Source of the DNA: Streptomyces brevispora
GTDB taxonomy: Bacteria > Actinomycetota > Actinomycetes > Streptomycetales > Streptomycetaceae
Direction of reading: 5' to 3'
DNA length: 64,000 nt
Assembly (NCBI RefSeq): GCF_007829885.1
Contig: NZ_VIWW01000001.1
Location: forward strand, 2,604,001 to 2,668,000
Each line of letters starts with the position of its first letter. The stretch's first letter is position 1. The position numbers were made by a program, and so were the translations under genes. The notes beneath the pieces were generated by a model. The model did not search any database. It was not told the origin of the DNA and saw only the letters and a program-made list of their open reading frames with translations. Below, piece after piece: positions 19,004-27,746 of the stretch.

Positions 19004-20206
19004 CTAGTCGGCCGGTTTGAGCGGCAGCAGCGCGCTGATCCGGAACCCGCCGCCGGGGCGCGGTCCCGCGTCCAGCGTGCCGCCGACCATGCCGACCCGC
19101 TCGCGCATGCCGATCATCCCGTGGCCCGCGCCGTCGGCGCCGCCGTCCTCGTACAGTTCGTGCGCGGCACCCCGGCCGTCGTCCTCCACCAGCAGGCCGA
19201 GCCCGTCGTCGAAGTACACCAGCCGCACACTGGCCCCGGCGTTCGGGCCGCCGTGCTTGCGCGTGTTGGTCAGCGCCTCCTGCACGATCCGGTACGCGGT
19301 CAGCTCGACGCCGCTGGGCAGCGGGCGCGGAGTGCCCTCGATCTTGAAGTCGACGGCCAGCCCGGACTGTCTGACCTGGCCGACCAGGTCCTCGATCTGT
19401 TCGACGTCGGGCTGCGGGACGTACTCCCCGCTCTCCCGCACATCACCGGTCCTCAGCACACCGAGCAGCCGCCGCATCTCCGCGAGCGCCTGCCTGCCGG
19501 TGCTGGAGATGGTCTCCAGCGCCTGCCGTGCCTGGTCGGGCGCCGCATCCATGACATAGGCGGCGCCGTCGGCCTGGACCACCATCACCGAGACGTTGTG
19601 CGCGACGACATCGTGGAGTTCGCGGGCGATACGGGCCCGCTCGGCGGCCACCGCGACCTTCGACTGCGCCTCGCGCTCCCGCTCCAGCCGGGCGGCGCGC
19701 TCCTCCAGCTGGTCGAAGTAGGCCCGCCGGGTCCGCATCGAGTCGCCGAGCACCCAGGCCAGCACGAACGGCACCGTCATCACGACGACGACGAACACCG
19801 TCTGCACCCAGCCGCCCGGCTCCTCGAACGGCCAGCGGATCTGGGAGAGCCCGGCCGCGCACAGGCTGCACGTCAGGGCGAGCCGGGACGCCCAGCGCTC
19901 ACCGACGGTGGCCACGGTGAAGGTGATCACGAGCATCGCGAAGTTCGCGGTGTTCGGCCTGACCCCGAACACCAGCTGGGCGACCCCCATCGCGATGGCG
20001 AGCAGCAGCATCTTCTCGGGTGCGCGGCGGCGCAGTGCGACGACGACGCTGAGACCGATCACGACCGGCAGCACGGCGAAGTACTCACCACTGCCATGCC
20101 CGGCACCGCTCACAACGGTCACGCCGGAGATCCCGAGGAGGAAGACAGCCCAGAAACTGTCGACGCCCGTCGGGTGTCTGCGGATGAAATCGTAGAGGCG
20201 CTGCAC
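19004..20206 (-). CDS. Sensor histidine kinase (HPK7, NarL-partner type)
   Basis: 400 residues. The N-terminal third has about four to six membrane helices (roughly 15-155) with little outside the membrane. A short coiled segment follows, then HisKA_3 with H198 in [18 protein letters not shown]. The C-terminal HATPase has [10 protein letters not shown] (N box), VEDDGRG and [15 protein letters not shown]. It autophosphorylates and passes phosphate to the regulator encoded next. The lack of a large extracellular domain suggests sensing in or at the membrane. Confidence 0.94.
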   Translation of the reverse strand: MQRLYDFIRRHPTGVDSFWAVFLLGISGVTVVSGAGHGSGEYFAVLPVVIGLSVVVALRRRAPEKMLLLAIAMGVAQLVFGVRPNTANFAMLVITFTVATVGERWASRLALTCSLCAAGLSQIRWPFEEPGGWVQTVFVVVVMTVPFVLAWVLGDSMRTRRAYFDQLEERAARLEREREAQSKVAVAAERARIARELHDVVAHNVSVMVVQADGAAYVMDAAPDQARQALETISSTGRQALAEMRRLLGVLRTGDVRESGEYVPQPDVEQIEDLVGQVRQSGLAVDFKIEGTPRPLPSGVELTAYRIVQEALTNTRKHGGPNAGASVRLVYFDDGLGLLVEDDGRGAAHELYEDGGADGAGHGMIGMRERVGMVGGTLDAGPRPGGGFRISALLPLKPAD

Positions 20207-20302
20207 GTAACCCAGCGTAGGGACAGGCGACAGGTGCGTGGGTCAGCCAAAGGACCGATCCAGGTCCGGAGACCGTACTCCCCAAGGTGGAGACTTGAAC
20301 AC

Positions 20303-21289
20303 GTGACGGATGACTGGCAGGGGTGGCAGGAGGCGGCCGAGACCGCTTTGTACGGGGACGGGGGGTTCTACCGGAGCCCCGAAGGGCCCGCGGGTCATTT
20401 CCGCACCTCCGTGCACGCCTCCCCGCTGTTCGCCGCGGCCGTCGCCCGGCTGCTGGTCAGGACGGCCGGGGAGCTCGGGACCGGTTCGGTGGACCTGGTG
20501 GATCTGGGAGCGGGGCGCGGCGAGCTGTTGACGGGGGTGCTCGCGGCGCTGCCGGCGGAGGGCGGCGACGGTCTCGCGGTACGGGCGTACGCCGTGGAGC
20601 TCGCCGCGCGCCCCTCAGGTCTGGACCCACGGGTGGAGTGGTGCGCGAAGCCCCCCCAGGGCGTGCGCGGACTGCTGTTCGCCAACGAGTGGCTGGACAA
20701 CGTGCCGACGCCGGTCGCCGAGACGGACCCGGACGGCGTCGAACGTTACGTCCTGGTCCGGCCGTCGGACGGTACGGAGCGGCTGGGCGAGCCGGTGAGC
20801 GGGGCCGACGCACGGTGGCTGAGCCGCTGGTGGCCGTCGGCGGGTCCGGGCAGCCGGGCGGAGATCGGCCGCTCGCGCGACGAGGCGTGGGCGCGTGCGG
20901 TGTCCACGCTGTCCGGCGGGCTCGCGGTGGCGGTGGACTACATGCACGTACGGGAGGCGCGGCCGCCCTTCGGAACGCTGACCGGCTTCCGGGCGGGGCG
21001 CGAGGTGCGACCCGTGCCGGACGGCAGCTGCGACCTCACGTCGCACGTGGCGCTGGACGCGTGCGCGGCGGCGGGCGGCCCGGGCGCGGAGATCCGTACC
21101 CAGCGCGAGGCGCTGCACGGGCTGGGCATCAGCGGCGGGCGCCCGCCGCTGTCCCTGGCGTCGAGCGACCCGGCCGGCTACGTACGGGCGCTGGCCGGGG
21201 CGGCTGAGGCGGCGGAGCTGACGGCACGCGGCGGCCTCGGCGACTTCGGCTGGCTGACGCAACGGGTCCCCGGCCCCGCCGGCGTCTGA
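20303..21289 (+). CDS. SAM-dependent methyltransferase, NDUFAF7/COG1565 family
   Basis: 328 residues. It resembles the mitochondrial NDUFAF7 (MidA) family: [17 protein letters not shown], the SAM loop [14 protein letters not shown] (about 60-75), [10 protein letters not shown], and a later [30 protein letters not shown]7 dimethylates an arginine of the 49-kDa subunit of respiratory complex I. The next gene on the same strand, 57 bases on, encodes exactly that type of subunit (NuoD), which supports a shared job. GTG 20303 has GGTGGAGA upstream. The substrate is inference; family membership is clear. Confidence 0.85.
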   Translation: MTDDWQGWQEAAETALYGDGGFYRSPEGPAGHFRTSVHASPLFAAAVARLLVRTAGELGTGSVDLVDLGAGRGELLTGVLAALPAEGGDGLAVRAYAVELAARPSGLDPRVEWCAKPPQGVRGLLFANEWLDNVPTPVAETDPDGVERYVLVRPSDGTERLGEPVSGADARWLSRWWPSAGPGSRAEIGRSRDEAWARAVSTLSGGLAVAVDYMHVREARPPFGTLTGFRAGREVRPVPDGSCDLTSHVALDACAAAGGPGAEIRTQREALHGLGISGGRPPLSLASSDPAGYVRALAGAAEAAELTARGGLGDFGWLTQRVPGPAGV

Positions 21290-21346
21290 GGCGCGGGGCC
21301 CGGGGCGCAGCCCGGGGACTCCCGGCCGCAGGGAATACTGTCCCGC

Positions 21347-22489
21347 ATGACGGAGACGACAGTCGGCATCGGCGGCGCGGCGGAGAGCACCGACATGGTG
21401 CTCAACATCGGCCCGCAGCACCCCTCCACGCACGGCGTGCTCCGGCTGAGGATCGTCCTGGACGGCGAACGCGTCCAGCACGCCGAACCGGTCATCGGCT
21501 ATATGCACCGCGGCGCGGAGAAGCTCTTCGAGGCCCGCGACTACCGGCAGATCGTGATGCTGGCCAACCGCCACGACTGGCTGTCGGCGTTCTCCAACGA
21601 GCTGGGCGTCGTGATGGCCGTCGAGCGCATGCTCGGCATGGAGGTCCCGGAGCGCGCGGTCTGGACCCGCACCCTGCTGGCGGAGCTGAACCGGGTCCTC
21701 AACCACCTGATGTTCCTCGGCTCCTACCCGCTGGAACTGGGCGGGATCACCCCGGTGTTCTACGCGTTCCGGGAGCGCGAGGAGCTCCAGACCGTCATGG
21801 AGGAGGTCTCCGGCGGCCGGATGCACTACATGTTCAACCGGGTCGGCGGCCTCAAGGAGGACCTCCCGGCGGGCTGGCTCGGCCGCGCCCGGGACGCCGT
21901 CGCCTCGGTCCGGTCCCGGATGGACGTGTACGACAAGCTGGTCCTCGGCAACGAGATCTTCCGCGGCCGCACCCGCGGGGTGGGGGTGCTGTCGGCCGGG
22001 GCCGTGCACGCGTACGGGGTGTCCGGGCCGATCGCCCGCGCCTCGGGCGTCGACTTCGACCTGCGGCGCGACGAGCCGTATCTCGCGTACGGGGAGCTCC
22101 AGGACACCCTGAAGGTCGTCACCCGCACCGAGGGCGACTGCCTGGCCCGGTTCGAGTGCCTGCTGGACCAGACGCACAACGCCCTGGACCTGGCGGACGC
22201 CTGCCTGGACCGGATGGCGGACCTGGCGCCCGGTCCGATCAACCAGCGGCTGCCCAAGGTCCTGAAAGCCCCCGAGGGCCACACCTACGCCTGGACGGAG
22301 AACCCGCTCGGCGTCAACGGCTACTACCTGGTGTCCAAGGGTGAGAAGACCCCGTACCGGCTGAAGCTACGCTCGGCCTCGTTCAACAACATCCAGGCGC
22401 TCACCGAGCTGCTGCCCGGCACCCTGGTCGCCGACATGGTGGCGATCCTGGGCTCGCTGTTCTTCGTCGTCGGCGACATCGACAAGTAG
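21347..22489 (+). CDS. nuoD: NADH-quinone oxidoreductase subunit D homologue (orphan NuoD)
   Basis: 380 residues, full length for the 49-kDa/NuoD family. Conserved segments are [16 protein letters not shown] (about 19-34), [41 protein letters not shown], and the C-terminal [13 protein letters not shown] with [10 protein letters not shown]. In complex I this subunit forms the quinone cavity with NuoB, but no other nuo gene is here, so this is a second, isolated copy. The tyrosine that contacts quinone (Tyr87 in Thermus, motif MDYLHS) aligns with Trp78 (HDWLSA), so its chemistry may differ. It follows the methyltransferase gene. Confidence 0.92.
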   Translation: MTETTVGIGGAAESTDMVLNIGPQHPSTHGVLRLRIVLDGERVQHAEPVIGYMHRGAEKLFEARDYRQIVMLANRHDWLSAFSNELGVVMAVERMLGMEVPERAVWTRTLLAELNRVLNHLMFLGSYPLELGGITPVFYAFREREELQTVMEEVSGGRMHYMFNRVGGLKEDLPAGWLGRARDAVASVRSRMDVYDKLVLGNEIFRGRTRGVGVLSAGAVHAYGVSGPIARASGVDFDLRRDEPYLAYGELQDTLKVVTRTEGDCLARFECLLDQTHNALDLADACLDRMADLAPGPINQRLPKVLKAPEGHTYAWTENPLGVNGYYLVSKGEKTPYRLKLRSASFNNIQALTELLPGTLVADMVAILGSLFFVVGDIDK

Positions 22490-22544
22490 CGGCCGGCTCT
22501 CTTCCCGGGCTGCCACCACCCCGGGACGAAAGCCGGCCGCTCCG

Positions 22545-23570
22545 CTACGAGATCGCGCTGCGCAGCACCGCGACGTCCAGTTGCTCGGTCTCGTCGTGCG
22601 CGGTCAGGTCGATGACCTTGCCGACGGCCCGGTTCTCGGCCGCGCCCGTGCGGTGCGCGGCCAGCGCCTCCTCGCCCACCACGTCGGCGAGGTCCTCGTT
22701 CTGCACGGACTCGATCGCGGCGTGCGCCTTCTGCGTACCGAAGAAGTCGAAGCTGCCCTGCGGCACCAGGTGGCGGCGGGCCGCGGCGTACGGAACGACC
22801 GCGCTGGCGGCCGGTACGGCGCGCTGGGCGGGCAGTGCCTGGGGCGGCCGGGACGCGGGCAGGGCGGCCGCCGGGCGGCGGTGCTGCTCGCCGTCCGTCG
22901 TGACGGCGGCGTGCGCGGCGGCAGCGTGCCTCCCCCTCGGCTCCTGCGCCTCCTGGGCCCGCTCCGCGAGATCGCGCTTCCTGGCCCGCTCGGCGGTGCG
23001 CCGCGCCTCCTGGAGCGCCCCGTTGCGCGTGAGGTCCTCCAGTGCCTGGGCGGCGCGCAGATATCCGGCGGGCGTCGGGGTGCTGCGCGCGGCGGGCAGT
23101 TCGCGGGGCGGCGCGGTCACCTCCAGGGCGAGCTGCCGGCGGCTCTCCAGCACACTGGCCCGCTCGGTCTCGGCGTTCGCGTACCGCCGCAGCAGCGCGG
23201 CGTGCTCACCACGGAGCGCGGCGAGCTCGACGCGCTTGCGGCGCAGCTTCGTCTCCAGACGGGCGCGCAGTTCGCGCGACTCCTCCAGATCGGTCTCGAT
23301 CTCCGCTATGCGTTCCTCGGCACGCCACTCGTCGCTGGTGCGGGCGCGCGTCAGTTCCGCGACGCGACGGCCTGCCTCCTGGTCCCAGCTGCGCATCAGA
23401 TAGGCGCCGGTCAGGGCAGCGGCCGCCGCGGCGGCGACCAGCGCGCGCAGGACCAGGGGTTCGGCGAGCAGCCAGGCTCCCGCAGCGCAGAGAACCGCGG
23501 CGCCGGCAACGGCCGAAGGCGGAAGGATTCTGTGCAGAGGTGGCGAATGGCGATGGCGTCCACGTGACAT
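22545..23570 (-). CDS. Coiled-coil membrane protein of unknown function
   Basis: 341 residues. Two hydrophobic helices near the N-terminus (about 18-40 and 42-62) are followed by a long charged coiled coil (about 70-150, rich in Glu/Arg, starting RSWDQEAGRRVAELTRARTS). A Pro/Ala/Arg-rich middle follows, then a conserved-looking C-terminal block, QGSFDFFGTQKAHAAIESVQ and EQLDVAVLRSAIS. It looks like a cytosolic coiled coil anchored by a membrane hairpin. I recognise no named family. ATG 23570 is preferred over the far upstream start because it directly precedes the basic residues before the first helix. Confidence 0.75.
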   Translation of the reverse strand: MSRGRHRHSPPLHRILPPSAVAGAAVLCAAGAWLLAEPLVLRALVAAAAAAALTGAYLMRSWDQEAGRRVAELTRARTSDEWRAEERIAEIETDLEESRELRARLETKLRRKRVELAALRGEHAALLRRYANAETERASVLESRRQLALEVTAPPRELPAARSTPTPAGYLRAAQALEDLTRNGALQEARRTAERARKRDLAERAQEAQEPRGRHAAAAHAAVTTDGEQHRRPAAALPASRPPQALPAQRAVPAASAVVPYAAARRHLVPQGSFDFFGTQKAHAAIESVQNEDLADVVGEEALAAHRTGAAENRAVGKVIDLTAHDETEQLDVAVLRSAIS

Positions 23571-23742
23571 GGCCTGAAATTTACCGTGCGTACGGGCTGC
23601 TTGGGGGGCCGCCCGGCAATCTGTTCCCCGCCGGTTACCTGACGGCCCCCGAAACACGCACTTCCGCTCCCCCGGACGGGACTTCCGGTACGCCTTCCGG
23701 TACTCCGCGTCGCCCGGCCGAAGCCCCTTCCCCGGGCCTTCG

Positions 23743-24717
23743 TTACTTCTTGATCAAACCCTTTGACTGGAGGTATTCCTTGGCCGCGTCCTCCGGCTTG
23801 GCGCGCTCGGCGTCGACCTTGCGGTTCAGTTCCGCCAGGTCCTGGGTGGTGAGTGCGCCGGTGAGCCTGCCGAGCGCGTCGGCGATGTCCTGGGCGCCCG
23901 CGTCCTTGGCATTGACGACCGGCAGAACGTTGTCCGCGTTCTGCAGCTTCTTGTCGTCGTCCAGGAAAACCAGGTCGTAAGTGTCCAGCACCGCGTCCGT
24001 GGTGGTGGTGAGGACCAGTTGGTCCTTGCCGTCCTTGACCGCCTGCTTGGACTGCGGGGTGCCGACTCCCTTGGGGTCGATGCCGGTGACGTCGATGCCG
24101 TACGTCTTCTTCAGTCCGGGTGCGCAGAACGCCCGTACCTCGCACTCGTCACCCGCCGCGATCTTCACCTTGATCTTGGAGGCGCCGAGGTCCGAAAGCG
24201 TCTCCAGCTTGTTCTTCGCGGCGAATTCCTTGGTGACCGCGAAGGCGTTCTGGTCGATCGCCTTGCCGGCCGGCAGCACCTTCAGCCCGATCGGAGTGGC
24301 GAGCTTCTCCAGAGCGGCGACGGTGGCCGCGGTGTCGCCCGACGCGACCGGCTTCTCCTCGGCCGCCTTCGCCCCGTTCACCTTGGCGTTGAGGAATTCG
24401 GCGATCGTCGCGGCATATTCCGGTACGACGTCGATCTCGCCCTTCTCCAGCGAGGGTTCGTACAGTTCACGGTTCTTCACCGTGGTGATCGAGGTGCTGT
24501 ATCCGGCGTCGGCCAGGATCTGCGAGTAGAGCTCCGCGAGCACCTTGGACTCGGTGAAGGCGGCGGCGCCGATGACGAGCGAGCCCTTCTTCGCGGAGTC
24601 GCCGCCGGCCGGGGTGCCCTTGTCCTTCTCCAGGCTGTCGCCGCCGCAGGCGGCGAGCGAGCCCGCCAGCGCGACGATGCCGATGACCGCGCCGGCTATG
24701 CGCGAGGTCTTGCTCAT
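23743..24717 (-). CDS. Glycine betaine/choline-type ABC transporter substrate-binding lipoprotein
   Basis: 324 residues. A lipoprotein signal ends in LAGSLAAC with C24 lipidated. The binding domain is OpuAC/OpuBC/OsmF-like: GSLVIGAAAFTESKVLAELYSQ, GEIDVVPEYAATIAEFLN and DQLVLTTTTDAVLDTYDLVFLDDDKK. Such proteins capture glycine betaine, choline or carnitine for osmoprotection. ATG 24717 with GGAG 6 bases upstream is better than the longer open frame. Two permease genes lie just upstream on the same strand, and the ATPase gene is divergent. Confidence 0.92.
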   Translation of the reverse strand: MSKTSRIAGAVIGIVALAGSLAACGGDSLEKDKGTPAGGDSAKKGSLVIGAAAFTESKVLAELYSQILADAGYSTSITTVKNRELYEPSLEKGEIDVVPEYAATIAEFLNAKVNGAKAAEEKPVASGDTAATVAALEKLATPIGLKVLPAGKAIDQNAFAVTKEFAAKNKLETLSDLGASKIKVKIAAGDECEVRAFCAPGLKKTYGIDVTGIDPKGVGTPQSKQAVKDGKDQLVLTTTTDAVLDTYDLVFLDDDKKLQNADNVLPVVNAKDAGAQDIADALGRLTGALTTQDLAELNRKVDAERAKPEDAAKEYLQSKGLIKK

Positions 24718-24788
24718 GATGTTCTCCGTCCACGGCAACAGGGCCATATGCGATATGCGATGTCGGTTACGAGAGCCGGCCGCGGGGC

Positions 24789-25463
24789 TCATGCCGTCCG
24801 GCGGCGGCGAAGCGGTGACAGCATCCGGTCGAGGGCGACCAGCACCGTCTCCACCAGCAGTGCGAGCACGGCGACCAGCAGTGCCCCCGCGACGACCTGC
24901 GGGGTGTTGTACGTGTTGAAACCGGCGGTGATGATCCGGCCGAGACCGCCCTGGCCGACCATCGCGGCGATCGTCGCGGTGGCCACCACCTGGACGGCGG
25001 CCGAGCGCAGCCCGGTCATGATCATCGGGTAGGCCAGCGGGAGTTCGACGCGTACGAAGAGCTGGCCGCCCGACATACCCATCCCGCGCGCGGCCTCCGT
25101 CACCGAACGGTCCACCTCGGTCATCCCGACGTGGGCGTTGGTCAGCAGCGGCGGCACGGCGAACAGCACCAGGGCGATGATCGTCGGCACGTATCCGCTG
25201 TTGCGCAGCGGCGAGACCATGAAGAGCGCCAGCACCGCGAAGACCGGGACCGCCCGCCCCACATTGGAGATGTTGACCGCCAGCGCGCCCCCCTTCCCGA
25301 TGTGCCCGAGGAAGAGCGCGATGGGCAGCGCGATGACGCAGGACAGGGCGAGCGCCACCCCGCTGACGTACAGGTGCTCACCGAGCCGGTGGGCCACCCC
25401 GCTCTCCCCCGACCAGTTGGCACCGGTGGTGAGCCAGGTCCAGGCCTCGCCGAGAACTCCCAT
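24789..25463 (-). CDS. ABC transporter permease (OpuB/ProW type)
   Basis: 224 residues with about five to six membrane helices. The binding-protein-dependent permease loop that contacts the ATPase is visible as VTEAARGMGMSGGQLFVRVELPL, and GQGGLGRIITAGF is typical of OpuB/YehW-like permeases. It lies 3 bases after the other permease gene and 71 bases before the lipoprotein gene. The two permeases probably form a heterodimeric channel. Confidence 0.92.
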   Translation of the reverse strand: MGVLGEAWTWLTTGANWSGESGVAHRLGEHLYVSGVALALSCVIALPIALFLGHIGKGGALAVNISNVGRAVPVFAVLALFMVSPLRNSGYVPTIIALVLFAVPPLLTNAHVGMTEVDRSVTEAARGMGMSGGQLFVRVELPLAYPMIMTGLRSAAVQVVATATIAAMVGQGGLGRIITAGFNTYNTPQVVAGALLVAVLALLVETVLVALDRMLSPLRRRRTA

Positions 25464-25466
25464 GGG

Positions 25467-26180
25467 TCAGACCGCCTTCGCCGCGCCGGCCGTGTCCACG
25501 GCGTCGCGGGTCCTTGATATCCGGGTCCACGGAGTCAGCAGCCGCTGCACGCCGAGCAGCAGCAGGTCCGCGACCACCGCGAGCAGTACGCAGAGCACCG
25601 AGGCGGCCAGCACCTGGGCCTTGAAGAAGCTCGGCAGGGCGTCGTCGATGAGGTTGCCCAGTCCGCCGCGGCCGACGATCGAGCCGATCGTCGTCAGCGC
25701 GACCGTGGACACCGTGGCGATCCGTATCCCGGCCATCAGGGCGGGCAGCGCGAGCGGCAGCTCCACCTCCCACAGCAGCCGGGCCGGGCCGTAACCCATG
25801 CCCCGTGCCGCCTCCTTCGCCTCCAGGGGAACCGCCTCCAGACCCGCCAGGATGTTCCGCACGAGAATGGTCAGCGAATACAGCACCAGACCGGTGACGA
25901 CCAGCGCCGCGGAGAGCCCGAAAAGCGGCAGCAGCAGCGAGAACATCGCGAGTGACGGCACGGTGTAGAGCACCGTGGTCAGCCCGAGAACCGGTCCGGC
26001 GAAGCGCCGGCTGCGACGCGCGAGCAGTGCCAGCGGGAATGCCACGGCAACCCCGATCGCCACCGAGACCGCGGTGATCCAGATGTGCTGGACCGTCGCA
26101 TCGGTCAACTCCTGGCTGCGGGAACGGAGATACTCCCCGCAGATCCAGTCGTTCGTCACCAGGCAGTTCTGTCCGGCCAT
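25467..26180 (-). CDS. ABC transporter permease (OpuB/ProW type)
   Basis: 237 residues, about six membrane helices. The EAA-like loop is KEAARGMGYGPARLLWEVELPLA, followed by GRGGLGNLIDDALP. The N-terminal stretch NCLVTNDWICGEYLRSRSQEL probably faces outside. It is the first gene of the permease-permease-lipoprotein operon and is divergent from the ATPase gene across about 130 bp, which must hold two promoters. Confidence 0.92.
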   Translation of the reverse strand: MAGQNCLVTNDWICGEYLRSRSQELTDATVQHIWITAVSVAIGVAVAFPLALLARRSRRFAGPVLGLTTVLYTVPSLAMFSLLLPLFGLSAALVVTGLVLYSLTILVRNILAGLEAVPLEAKEAARGMGYGPARLLWEVELPLALPALMAGIRIATVSTVALTTIGSIVGRGGLGNLIDDALPSFFKAQVLAASVLCVLLAVVADLLLLGVQRLLTPWTRISRTRDAVDTAGAAKAV

Positions 26181-26310
26181 CCGTCCCCCACCTCCCGATC
26201 ACCCTCTCGTACTGATGTCCGGCGAGCCTATCCTCGACCACTGACAATCGCCGAGGCCGTTGTATTCCAGAAACATGTCCTTCACAGAACACGCGCCACA
26301 ATGGGGAACC

Positions 26311-27510
26311 ATGATCCGTTTCGAGCACGTCACCAAGCGGTATGCGGACGGCACCACCGCCGTCGACGATCTTTCCTTCGAGGTCGCCGAGGGTGAACTC
26401 GTCACGCTCGTCGGGCCATCGGGGTGCGGCAAGACGACCACCATGAAGATGGTGAACCGGCTGATCGAACCGACCGAGGGCCGGATATTCCTCGACGGGG
26501 ACGACATATCAGCCATCGACCCCGTCCAACTGCGCCGCCGTATCGGCTACGTGATCCAGCAGGTCGGGCTGTTCCCGCACAAAACGGTCCTGGAGAACAC
26601 CGCGACCGTGCCCCATCTCCTCGGCTGGAAACGGGGAAAGGGCCGCGAACGCGCAGCGGAACTCCTCGACCTGGTCGGACTCGATCCTTCCGTTTATGGC
26701 GACCGATATCCGGAACAGCTCTCGGGCGGTCAGCGCCAACGGGTGGGCGTGGCAAGGGCACTGGCCGCCGACCCGCCCGTTCTGCTGATGGACGAGCCTT
26801 TCGGCGCAGTCGACCCGGTCGTCCGGGAACGGCTGCAGAACGAATTCCTGAAGCTTCAGGCGCAGGTCCGCAAAACCGTGCTGTTCGTCACGCACGACAT
26901 CGAGGAGGCCGTCCGCCTCGGCGACCGCATCGCCGTCTACGGACAGGGCTCGATCGAGCAGTTCGACTCACCGGCCACCGTGCTCGGCGCCCCCGCCACC
27001 GGCTATGTCGCGGACTTCGTCGGCGCGGACCGAGGGCTCAAGCGGCTCTCGGTCACCCCCATCGAGGAGAGCGACCTCGACCAGCCGCCGGTCGTCCACC
27101 TCGACGACTCGCTGGCCACGGCGACCGAACGGCTGCGTGCCGAGGGCGCGCGCTGGGCCGTCGTACTGGACGGCGATGACCATCTGCACGGCTGGATCCC
27201 TGCCGGTGACGCGCTCGGTGACGCGCTCGGCGGCGCCAAGGGCACCGTGCGCGAGCACGCCCGTCGGATGGAGGCCTGGCTGCCCGTCGGTGCCCCGCTC
27301 AAGCAGGCGTTCGCCACCATGCTCCAGCACGACGCCGGCTGGATCGCGGTCATCGACAAGGAGAGCGCGGGCCGGTTCCTGGGCGTGCTCACCCCGGCCC
27401 GCCTCCACGAGGCGCTGCGCCGGTCGATCGACGCGGACGACCGGTCCGTGCCGCGTGCCGAGGTGGCCGTCGAGAGCGTGGCGAGCGTGACCAAGACCGC
27501 GGGCGCGTGA
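26311..27510 (+). CDS. Glycine betaine/choline-type ABC transporter ATP-binding protein with CBS domains
   Basis: 399 residues. The ATPase part has Walker A GPSGCGKT (35-42), Q-loop QQVGLFPHKTV, signature LSGGQ (137-141), Walker B LLMDEP (158-163) and the H-loop in THDIEEAVRLGDRI. The C-terminal half (about 265-385) holds a pair of CBS-like domains (PPVVHLDDSLATATERLRAE; LKQAFATMLQHDAGWIAVID), which in OpuA-type transporters sense ionic strength or c-di-AMP. ATG 26311 begins the conserved MIRFEHVTKRY. It powers the divergent permeases. Confidence 0.94.
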   Translation: MIRFEHVTKRYADGTTAVDDLSFEVAEGELVTLVGPSGCGKTTTMKMVNRLIEPTEGRIFLDGDDISAIDPVQLRRRIGYVIQQVGLFPHKTVLENTATVPHLLGWKRGKGRERAAELLDLVGLDPSVYGDRYPEQLSGGQRQRVGVARALAADPPVLLMDEPFGAVDPVVRERLQNEFLKLQAQVRKTVLFVTHDIEEAVRLGDRIAVYGQGSIEQFDSPATVLGAPATGYVADFVGADRGLKRLSVTPIEESDLDQPPVVHLDDSLATATERLRAEGARWAVVLDGDDHLHGWIPAGDALGDALGGAKGTVREHARRMEAWLPVGAPLKQAFATMLQHDAGWIAVIDKESAGRFLGVLTPARLHEALRRSIDADDRSVPRAEVAVESVASVTKTAGA

Positions 27511-27707
27511 GCAGGCCGCACCCCAGCCGCGCCCGAGCCGCGCCACAGCCGCGCCCGAGCCGCAGCCCAGCCGCACGCGAGCCTCACCAGAGCCTCACCA
27601 CAGCCGCACCCCGGCCGCACGCGAGCCGCAGCCCAGCCGCACGCGAGCCTCACCACAGCCGCACGCGAGCCGCAGCACGGCCGCACCCCGGCCGCACGCA
27701 GGCCGGC
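27511..27707. repeat. Eighteen tandem copies of an 11-bp repeat
   Basis: A minisatellite fills the gap between the ATPase gene and the esterase gene. Units follow NNNNAGCCGCA, with CGCGAGCCGCA, GCCCAGCCGCA and CCACAGCCGCA as common forms; the first unit is 10 bp. The unit length (11) is not a multiple of three, and no gene is coded in it. Confidence 0.92.
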
Positions 27708-27712
27708 TCAAC

Positions 27713-27746
27713 GAGAACCGACCCACCCCGGACCGGGTCAGTTCTC
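27713..27746. terminator. Terminator between convergent ATPase and esterase genes
   Basis: GAGAACCGACCC (27713-27724) pairs with GGGTCAGTTCTC (27735-27746) with one mismatch. It overlaps the last codons of the minus-strand esterase gene and could stop transcription from both sides. Confidence 0.6.

Noticed and set aside
27535..27686. Repetitive Arg/Ala/Gly-rich open frames in the 11-bp repeat
   Set aside because: They follow from the repeat sequence in any frame; the 11-bp unit cycles through all frames and no ribosome binding site is present.
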